Source of the DNA: Litorivicinus sp965656605
GTDB taxonomy: Bacteria; Pseudomonadota; Gammaproteobacteria; Pseudomonadales; Litorivicinaceae
Direction of reading: 5' to 3'
Assembly (NCBI GenBank): GCA_965656605.1
Contig: CBFHLC010000052.1
Location: forward strand, 1-14,336
Length of the DNA stretch: 14,336 bases
Both the position numbers and the translations under genes were made by a program. The number at the start of each line of letters is the position of its first letter. Position 1 is the first letter of the stretch. A model generated the notes under the pieces. It did not search any database. It was not told the DNA's origin and saw only the letters and a program-made list of their open reading frames with translations. This document shows positions 1 through 5,693 of the stretch, piece by piece.

Positions 1-1367
1 ACATCATCCGCGGCGTAGGTGCCTTCGGTTAACTCAAACGAAGTACCACTTCCCGACTGCCAATTAACACCAGCATCGATGCTGTACTCCCACGTCGCAT
101 TGTTCTCAATGTCATCAACGGTCACGGTCGCATCATTCGTGATGCCATCGCTGTTATTGGTTCCGCTATCGGCGGCCAAGGCAATAGTGGGAGCCGAGGG
201 CGCTAAAGTATCAATATCAACACTTGAGGTAACACCAACAGCGGGCGTCATGACCAATCCGAGCAAACTTTCAGCACCAGAAACATCGAACTTGATATCA
301 GACAATTCAAGATCGTTGTCAACGACGTTATAGGTAACTGTCAATTGGTCGCCATTGCCATTCCAAGACTCAGAAGCGACTGTGAGCGAATCTCCGGCAG
401 TACTCGTTATTTTCGGATTAACCCTAGTGTCCACCGGCTCGTTGAATTCAAAAACAATATCAACAGAAGAATCGCCCTCGTTGAGCATGTCATCACTGCC
501 TGAAACACTGGATAAAGTGGGGGCAGCACCCGAGGACTGGGCCAGGGCTATGAATCCCCCACCTGCGCTGATCTGTTGGTATGCATCGCTGTAAGAAATT
601 GGCTCACCACCCCCCAAGTTCACAAAAGTCAATACAGCGCTCGAACCCTGGACATAAACATTGAAGGTGTCAGATCCTAGAAGGTTGCCCGACCCATCCG
701 CAAATGTTATCGAAGTTTCGTCAAACCCCCCTGGAACAGCACCCTCGAATGTTAAGACAATCGTATTTTTCTGGGAGTTGTGTACCGCCGTTAATAAGTC
801 ACCGCTCGCGAGCACCTCATCAAACGCATCCATCGCTGCCACACTAAACGGCGCTGCTGACTGCGGCTTGACCGCCACGTCCAACTCCCAAGAACCGCCT
901 TTATTGCTGTGACCGACTAGACCTGTTGATGCGAATACGTTTGACATGGATTGCTCCGAAATTTCTTGTAAAAAAGATTTGCCTGCAGCACCAAAACCAG
1001 TGCGGCATGACCAAAAGTTAATGACCAGCGATTCTTCTCGCTGACTTGCCACTTCAAGTGACACATAAAAATCGCTCGGCTTTAGCGCCCAATCACCCAA
1101 GGTGATAGAGCCCGGGGCGCCGTGGCCCAACAAATGCAGCGTTTTCAAAGACGCTCCAGACAACAAATGCATGATGGAATCGCGATCGCCCAACTCAGAC
1201 ACCGACACCGGCATCACACCTGGATCCAAACCTGCCAACAGAGCGCTTACTCCACTTACCGTCTCGTCATAGATCAATACCGACTCCCACGACTCGTTGA
1301 TAAATCCAACGTCCAGGCAATCCTTGAGCGGTGCTGTTCGCATCTTTTGTTCCACGTTTCTGTCCAT
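1..1367 (-). CDS. Giant DUF4347 / Ig-like repeat surface adhesin, N-terminal part (truncated by window edge)
   Basis: The frame is open from an ATG at 1367 to the left edge, giving 455 residues with no stop, so the 3' end lies outside the window. Residues about 28-166 read as DUF4347, the N-terminal domain of many giant type I-secreted adhesins: LLAGLDPG (43-50), LHLLGHGAPG (77-86, His82), INFWSC (116-121, Cys121) and a closing GGSWELDVAV (157-166). After a linker come bacterial Ig-like segments from about residue 295; the last (about 385-455) starts DTLAPSAPTI and has the WEYSIDAGVNW pattern typical of BapA-like adhesins. There is no N-terminal signal peptide, as expected for a substrate with a C-terminal type I secretion signal. 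The start is supported by GAGAG five nt upstream and lies 8 nt after the tolC-like stop, so the two genes are probably one operon. A TTG at 1379 is a less likely start. Role (surface attachment, biofilm) is inferred from the family. Confidence 0.85.
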   Translation of the reverse strand, partial: MDRNVEQKMRTAPLKDCLDVGFINESWESVLIYDETVSGVSALLAGLDPGVMPVSVSELGDRDSIMHLLSGASLKTLHLLGHGAPGSITLGDWALKPSDFYVSLEVASQREESLVINFWSCRTGFGAAGKSFLQEISEQSMSNVFASTGLVGHSNKGGSWELDVAVKPQSAAPFSVAAMDAFDEVLASGDLLTAVHNSQKNTIVLTFEGAVPGGFDETSITFADGSGNLLGSDTFNVYVQGSSAVLTFVNLGGGEPISYSDAYQQISAGGGFIALAQSSGAAPTLSSVSGSDDMLNEGDSSVDIVFEFNEPVDTRVNPKITSTAGDSLTVASESWNGNGDQLTVTYNVVDNDLELSDIKFDVSGAESLLGLVMTPAVGVTSSVDIDTLAPSAPTIALAADSGTNNSDGITNDATVTVDDIENNATWEYSIDAGVNWQSGSGTSFELTEGTYAADD

Positions 1368-1375
1368 ATGTGCTC

Positions 1376-3661
1376 TCAATACGTTCCCTGCACTTCGCCC
1401 GTCAGAGCCAAGATTGTGAAGTGCTGGCGATGAAGTTCTGCTTTTGCGTCAATTACTGACAACACCGATTCAATTACCTGCTGCTGGGCCGTCACTAGAT
1501 CATTCAGTGGACGGCGCCCAGCTAAAAACTGCGCCTCATAGGCCTGCTGTGTCTTGACTCGCTGGTCATACTGCGCCTGCAAGCCCTTGTAACGAGGTAT
1601 TAGCCCCAGACGATTGGAGTAGGCTCTAGTAATGGCCAATTCCACATCCTTTACCGTCTGCTCGTACTGAGCACGGGCCCTCAAGACCCCGGCGTCAGCA
1701 CTTTCTAGACGAGCAGACTGACGACCGCCGTCTAACAAATTTTGCGACACTGACAACCCCACAAACGAGTCATAATAGTCCGACCCGTTGTTCAAAACGT
1801 CATAGGAATTCACACGGGCTTCCACTTCGACGCGGGGTAAGCCATCCCCTTTTATCGATTGCTGCTCGGCAATCGCCGCATCAATCAACACCCGCGCGCC
1901 CTTAATGTCAGGGTTATTACGCAATGCCACATCAATGCCGCTTTCCAGCGACATCGGTATGGGCGCAAAGACATCGGGAAAGGCCAACACGACCGGCGGC
2001 TCACCAAACGCCTCTTGATGTCGGCCGCCCGCTTCAGCGCGCTGACTTTCAATTCGCGCCAAGCGATTACGCGCCTCGAATACTCGGGCGTTCATCTGCA
2101 GCATCTCGCTGGGGGAATCTCGACCGATCTTGACCCGCTCTCGAATCATGTCTCGCAGACGAGACACCTCTGCAACATTGTCGCTCGCGGCGACCCACTG
2201 CTCTTGAAACTTTGCTAGCTCGATCATGGCATCCGCCGCACGGACGACCACGCCCAGCTCAGCAGAGCGAAGACGCTCTTTAGCCACCACGCTGCGCGAC
2301 TCTGCTGCCTTGACACGGGATTGCGTCGCACCGGCATCGAACACCAACTGACGCAAAGTCAAACTCGGGTTCAAACGGGGCTCGTCGCTGGCATCCAGCC
2401 CCTGGACACTGCTAACCTCCTCGCCGTTGCGAATTGACTGATTCGAGTCAACATTTAAAGCCAGTGCCAGCTGCGGATATCGATCTGCCTGTGCCTGCTC
2501 GATCGCAGATACGCTTTGGGATTGACTCAGCTGAGCGGCCAAAACCGATGGATGTTTCAACGGAGCCGACGCAAGGCGCTCCATCCATTCGTCCAGTTGC
2601 AGCCGAGCAATCTGGTTATCAATCACCGGCATTGAAGCATCGTAACGAGGCAAGTCAGCGGCCGTATCAGCGAAATCAGGCAAATCCGCCGGCGCAATCT
2701 CCAAACCACTCAGAGCAGGTGCCGGAACTATAGACACCAATGCCGACTCTGATGGAGTTGCTGCAGGAACGGGGGTCGGCACAACGGCGAAACCAACCGG
2801 AACCTCGTCAACAGGGGTGGATTCAGCAACAGACGGTGCAGACTCAACGACTGCCGGTTCGGATTTGACAACCGCTGGCGCTGATTCAACAACCAGTGGC
2901 GCGGATTCAACAACCAGTGGCGCGGATTCAACGACGGCCGGGGCAGATTCAACGACTGCCGGGGCAGATTCAACGACGGCCGGGGCAGATTCAACGACGG
3001 CCGGGGCAGATTCAACGACGGCCGGGGCAGGTTCAACGACGGCCGGGGCAGGTTCAACGACTACCAGGGCGGATTCAACGACGGCCGGGGCAGATTCAAC
3101 CGGTACGGACTCAGGCTCGCCGCCTAAGGCAATGGAGACTAACTCGACGCCACCCACCGCCACTGGACCAGACTGAACAGATTGAGCAACGGCGCCCGAC
3201 CCCAAGAATGACTCGATATCCGCCGCCCTAGAGCGACCATTTGCCGCCTGACCGGGCGTCTGGGATTGCGAACCACCCAAACCCACTTCAAACGTTAGGT
3301 CAGTCTCAACGGACTCAACCACCACGCCTTTCTCACCCAACCGAATGACCGGCAATGTTGACACCTGGGGCGGCTCCTCTGCCACCACCTGGCCTACAAC
3401 ATCGTCTTGGGCTTGGGCTTGGGCTTGGGCTTGGGCTTGGGCCGACAAAATGTTTCGAGTCGACCGAGAGCTATTACCATCAACCTCAAATTTCAAGCCT
3501 GACGATTCAATAGCAAGCCCAGCGACCGGGCCATCAAGCGGAACGGTTACCAAGGATTGCGACACAGCATGCTGACTCACAACGAGAGCCAATGTCGCGA
3601 TCGCGCGGACACCCGCGGCACGACTGACCTTACTCGATATGAAGCAGCTTTGTTTCGTCAA
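1376..3661 (-). CDS. TolC-family outer membrane efflux/secretion protein with long repeat-rich N-terminal extension
   Basis: Encodes 761 residues. A TTG start at 3661 is chosen because AAGGA sits 7 nt upstream and it opens a signal peptide (Arg/Lys-containing start, hydrophobic AIATLALVV, cleavage near residue 35). Residues about 36-355 are Ala/Pro/Val/Glu-rich and low in complexity, with an (Ala-Gln)6 tract at about 74-86 and fourteen heptapeptide repeats (consensus ESAPAVV) at 189-286. Residues about 357-758 are two OEP (TolC) repeats: long helices with LRQLVFDAGATQSR in the first half and SQNLLDGGRQSARL plus FLAGRRPLNDLVTAQQQV in the second. TolC proteins form the trimeric outer-membrane/periplasmic channel of type I secretion and efflux systems. 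With an adhesin gene 8 nt downstream, the natural inference is that it exports that adhesin; no ABC transporter or membrane-fusion gene is in view. Ordinary TolC proteins are about 430-500 aa, so the extension is the odd part. Family call is firm; substrate is inferred. Confidence 0.9.
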   Translation of the reverse strand: MTKQSCFISSKVSRAAGVRAIATLALVVSQHAVSQSLVTVPLDGPVAGLAIESSGLKFEVDGNSSRSTRNILSAQAQAQAQAQAQDDVVGQVVAEEPPQVSTLPVIRLGEKGVVVESVETDLTFEVGLGGSQSQTPGQAANGRSRAADIESFLGSGAVAQSVQSGPVAVGGVELVSIALGGEPESVPVESAPAVVESALVVVEPAPAVVEPAPAVVESAPAVVESAPAVVESAPAVVESAPAVVESAPLVVESAPLVVESAPAVVKSEPAVVESAPSVAESTPVDEVPVGFAVVPTPVPAATPSESALVSIVPAPALSGLEIAPADLPDFADTAADLPRYDASMPVIDNQIARLQLDEWMERLASAPLKHPSVLAAQLSQSQSVSAIEQAQADRYPQLALALNVDSNQSIRNGEEVSSVQGLDASDEPRLNPSLTLRQLVFDAGATQSRVKAAESRSVVAKERLRSAELGVVVRAADAMIELAKFQEQWVAASDNVAEVSRLRDMIRERVKIGRDSPSEMLQMNARVFEARNRLARIESQRAEAGGRHQEAFGEPPVVLAFPDVFAPIPMSLESGIDVALRNNPDIKGARVLIDAAIAEQQSIKGDGLPRVEVEARVNSYDVLNNGSDYYDSFVGLSVSQNLLDGGRQSARLESADAGVLRARAQYEQTVKDVELAITRAYSNRLGLIPRYKGLQAQYDQRVKTQQAYEAQFLAGRRPLNDLVTAQQQVIESVLSVIDAKAELHRQHFTILALTGEVQGTY
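2804..3097 (-). repeat. 21-bp tandem repeat, 14 units, inside the tolC-like gene
   Basis: Fourteen consecutive 21-bp units encode heptapeptides of consensus ESAPAVV. Reading in the gene direction, units 5-8 and 12 match this exactly, units 3-4 carry EP for ES, units 2, 10 and 11 carry Leu variants, and units 13-14 drift (KSEPAVV, ESAPSVA). The final degenerate ESTPVDE is counted as unit 14 when the phase is fixed from 3097. The period is a multiple of three, so unit gain or loss changes protein length without breaking the frame. Central units are nearly identical at DNA level, which suggests recent slippage or recombination. Confidence 0.93.
3406..3441 (-). repeat. Hexanucleotide tandem repeat (CTTGGG on the plus strand, 6 copies), coding (Ala-Gln)6
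   Basis: Six perfect copies of CTTGGG (plus strand) lie in the tolC-like gene and encode the alternating Ala-Gln tract at about residues 74-86. The six-base period keeps the reading frame, so copy-number changes would alter tract length only. Perfect short repeats of this kind are slippage-prone. Confidence 0.95.
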
Positions 3662-3711
3662 GCGAATATCCTTGTAAAAGAGAAATAGGTCCCGTTTCCT
3701 TGTACGAGGGT

Positions 3712-3717
3712 ACTATA
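3712..3717 (-). promoter_or_regulatory. Possible -10 element (TATAGT) for the tolC-adhesin operon
   Basis: On the minus strand TATAGT matches TATAAT at five of six positions and lies about 50 nt before the TTG start, leaving a short leader that contains the AAGGA ribosome site. No good -35 hexamer is seen 16-18 nt upstream, so if used the promoter probably needs an activator. An alternative weak -10 (TACATA, 3763-3768) lies 12 nt from the TTAA array, a spacing like that of activator-dependent pho-type promoters. Confidence 0.3.
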
Positions 3718-3779
3718 AATTTGCCAACCAAGTAGCTATTTGAGGCGAAAAATTCGAAGGGTTATGTAACGCTCCCCTC

Positions 3780-3819
3780 TGTTAACAACGCGTTAACACC
3801 CCATTAATCCGGCATTAAC
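3780..3819. promoter_or_regulatory. Four direct repeats with 11-bp period (TTAA-N7 array), putative response-regulator binding site
   Basis: Between the divergent tolC-like gene and the 177-aa gene, four heptamers start at 3780, 3791, 3802 and 3813: TGTTAAC, CGTTAAC, CATTAAT and CATTAAC. The spacing is exactly 11 bp each time, so all repeats fall on one face of the helix. OmpR/PhoB-family response regulators (PhoB, PhoP, CpxR) bind direct half-sites with 10-11 bp period. An imperfect inverted repeat GTTATGTAAC (3761-3770) lies beside it. The array could control one or both divergent transcripts. The regulator's identity is unknown. Confidence 0.55.
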
Positions 3820-3905
3820 AAACTAGAAAAAACCGCGATCAAAGATTGCCAGCCACTCTGCCCAAGTTACACTTCACAGACCGGCATCGATAAGAGATAC
3901 AGACT

Positions 3906-4439
3906 GTGCAGACCGTGCGACTCAATCAATTCCAAACGACATTCGCGCCACGCGAGGATCGACTGGTAATCAAGTCGAACGACAGTGGCGCCAATCCAGT
4001 CCAGCTGATGCTGACTCGGCGACTGCTTCGCAAGCTTCTTCCCCAGACCTATGCAGCACTCGAACAAAATATCAAAAAGACACAAAAGCCGACCGAGCAA
4101 ACAGCGTCGCCTCACAGTGAAACAAGCTCAAAGCCTATAAAAAAAGGAAACTCGGCACAGAAAGCCGAGTTGCCAGAGGCTCCTGACCGAACCGACACAC
4201 CAGCAATCACAGCCACCATCGATCGAGCCTCATTCAAGGCTGTGGATGCGGGCGTTATTTTGACACTAATTGATAGCGAGATGGACGAAACGCAATTTCA
4301 GATAGCCATGACATACAGCACATTCGAGAGCTGGCTGGCTATCTTTCAACGTATTTGTGATGTGGCCGAGTGGCCTATTAAAGAGTTTATGCCCGATCAA
4401 TTAGCCGGCGACACTCAAGCGAATGCCGCACTACACTAA
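3906..4439 (+). CDS. Conserved-looking protein of unknown function between adhesin and lipoprotein genes
   Basis: Encodes 177 residues from a GTG start; AAGAGA lies 8 nt upstream and an in-frame TAA at 3891 rules out a longer start. I do not recognise a named family. Residues 1-55 form a compact N-terminal part with QFQTTFAPREDRLVI and QLMLTRRLLRKLLP. Residues about 56-107 are polar, Lys/Ser/Thr/Pro-rich and probably disordered. Residues about 108-170 form a second folded part with several aromatic and Trp residues (FESWLAIFQRI, AEWPI). There is no signal peptide, lipobox or membrane segment, so it is probably cytoplasmic. It is divergent from the tolC-adhesin operon across the TTAA array, and its stop codon directly abuts the lipoprotein stop. 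Position suggests a role with the adhesion locus, but no biochemical function is claimed. Confidence 0.75.
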   Translation: MQTVRLNQFQTTFAPREDRLVIKSNDSGANPVQLMLTRRLLRKLLPQTYAALEQNIKKTQKPTEQTASPHSETSSKPIKKGNSAQKAELPEAPDRTDTPAITATIDRASFKAVDAGVILTLIDSEMDETQFQIAMTYSTFESWLAIFQRICDVAEWPIKEFMPDQLAGDTQANAALH

Positions 4440-5588
4440 CTACTCAGCCGTAATGATTCTAACCACCCCGGCAGGGCTTGAATTCACGTTTTGCACAGGG
4501 GTTGATACTGAACTGTAGATCTCAGACTGGTTACCGAAATCATCAACCACCACGGCACGGGCCCGAATCACCTGACCCACATGGCTTTTGTTCAATACTA
4601 ATTCGCGGTTCTGAACATCTGAAGCCGCCTGCCAACTGACACCATCAGAGGATATTTGCCATGTGGCTGTTATGCTCGCGATGCCATCTTCGTCACTGAC
4701 CTTGCTGGTATCGACAGACAAGCGCGCACCCTTCTGAACCGGCGAGCTGATGCTGATTGAACCCACTGCGGGATCGTCAATATTTTGAATGACTCCAGAA
4801 CTACTGGTGATCAACGCTTCCGAAGTGCCATATCCGTCGACGTAAGTGACGTTACCCCGATAAGCGTACCCTACCTGGTCTTGGTTTAGACGCAGTAAAG
4901 AAGGGTCGGCGCTGTTTGTTAGATACGACGACCAATTGATGCCGTCGACCGATCGCTGCCACCCATACTGCAAAACACCCAGACCATCCTCGTCTGTCAA
5001 GTCCGATGCGTCGATCTGCAGCGTCTGATCTTCGCGGGGTGTTCCCGTCAGACGCACGCGACCGACCGGCAAATCATTTACGTTTTGAACCAATCCAGTT
5101 GCAGGGGTTGTTATCGTCTCCAGAGTGCCCTGCCCATCCAGGTACTCAATACGCGCCCGGAGTGCCTTGCCAACATCGCCCTGCCTAGGAGTGAACGCCT
5201 GTCCACCGCCGTTGTCAGCCATTACCCAGCGACCCGAGTTTTCCAGCACTTGCCATTGAAAGTTGATGCGGCCGACGCCGTCCTCATCAATCAGGCCTTC
5301 CGTATCAATAATCAACGGCTGGTCCTCTAACGGACCGCCGCCCTGCTGCACTGCTGGTGCCGCGGTTGGTTGAGGCTGACCACTTGACTCAGCAGACTTA
5401 CCCACCACTTCTGCAGATTCCACAGACTGACTCGCAGGCTCGTCGAGGGCCGGAGGGGCAATCGAGGGTTTCGACGGAGGTTGGTAATTTGGGTCCACGT
5501 CGGCACTCACCGAAGAGCATCCAACCAGCACAAACACCGAGCACAGAGTTAATGAGACGCGGGCCGAGGGGTAATTTCGATGAACCAT
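4440..5588 (-). CDS. Lipoprotein with three Ig/cadherin-like adhesin-type repeats
   Basis: Encodes 382 residues. The ATG at 5588 is preferred over a TTG 30 nt upstream because GGAG lies 5 nt before it and it gives a standard lipoprotein signal peptide. The lipobox is LVGC with Cys24; the next residues are Ser-Ser, not Asp, which favours outer-membrane sorting. Residues about 31-88 are a Pro/Ser/Ala/Glu/Gln linker. Three repeats of about 98-100 aa follow, each with a DEDG motif (101-104, 199-202, 299-302), a WQ core strand, a YxDGxGT-like strand in the first two repeats and a closing QNVND-like segment. These modules are common in giant type I-secreted adhesins with possible Ca-binding acidic loops. 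It lies downstream of guaA with its own possible promoter, and is convergent with the 177-aa gene. It may be an outer-membrane partner of the adhesin; that is inference. Confidence 0.85.
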   Translation of the reverse strand: MVHRNYPSARVSLTLCSVFVLVGCSSVSADVDPNYQPPSKPSIAPPALDEPASQSVESAEVVGKSAESSGQPQPTAAPAVQQGGGPLEDQPLIIDTEGLIDEDGVGRINFQWQVLENSGRWVMADNGGGQAFTPRQGDVGKALRARIEYLDGQGTLETITTPATGLVQNVNDLPVGRVRLTGTPREDQTLQIDASDLTDEDGLGVLQYGWQRSVDGINWSSYLTNSADPSLLRLNQDQVGYAYRGNVTYVDGYGTSEALITSSSGVIQNIDDPAVGSISISSPVQKGARLSVDTSKVSDEDGIASITATWQISSDGVSWQAASDVQNRELVLNKSHVGQVIRARAVVVDDFGNQSEIYSSVSTPVQNVNSSPAGVVRIITAE

Positions 5589-5593
5589 TAAAA

Positions 5594-5597
5594 CTCC
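5594..5597 (-). promoter_or_regulatory. Ribosome binding site (GGAG) fixing the lipoprotein start
   Basis: GGAG on the minus strand ends 5 nt before the ATG at 5588. It supports this start over the upstream TTG, which would put ten extra residues before the signal peptide. Confidence 0.7.
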
Positions 5598-5617
5598 GAG
5601 AGTAGACCTAACGGTCA

Positions 5618-5645
5618 ATTATTAGTCGGCCCGATACTATTTTAA
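5618..5645 (-). promoter_or_regulatory. Possible sigma-70 promoter for the lipoprotein gene
   Basis: On the minus strand TTAAAA (5640-5645, four of six to TTGACA) is followed after 16 nt by AATAAT (5618-5623, five of six to TATAAT). It sits about 30 nt before the lipoprotein start. The region is AT-rich, so chance matches are likely and confidence is low. If real, the gene has its own promoter rather than relying on guaBA read-through. Confidence 0.3.
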
Positions 5646-5693
5646 TAGGTTAGCCATGGCAATAAGCAACCCTTTAGCTACCAAGCCGTGTAA

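Noticed and set aside
1122..1433. Plus-strand open frame of 103 codons opposite the adhesin start
   Set aside because: It is antisense to the DUF4347 coding frame, rich in Gln/Arg/His as expected for a shadow, and crosses the tolC-like stop. No ribosome site or family character.
2804..3097. CRISPR-like array
   Set aside because: The 21-bp units are contiguous, with no spacers, and are coding; this is a coding tandem repeat.
2728..3231. Several repetitive open frames on both strands over the 21-bp repeat region
   Set aside because: A stop-free repeat whose period is a multiple of three keeps several frames open. Only the minus-strand TolC frame joins a recognisable domain and signal peptide.
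2804..3441. On/off phase variation of the tolC-like gene by repeat slippage
   Set aside because: Both repeat periods (21 and 6) are multiples of three, so slippage changes length but does not shift the frame.
3780..3819. CtrA binding site (TTAA-N7-TTAA)
   Set aside because: The motif matches, but CtrA is an alphaproteobacterial regulator and the genes here look gammaproteobacterial. An OmpR/PhoB-type regulator is the safer reading.
5648..5671. Intrinsic terminator downstream of guaA
   Set aside because: A GGTT/AACC-type inverted pair can be drawn, but the stem is short and bulged and no T-tract follows in the guaA direction.
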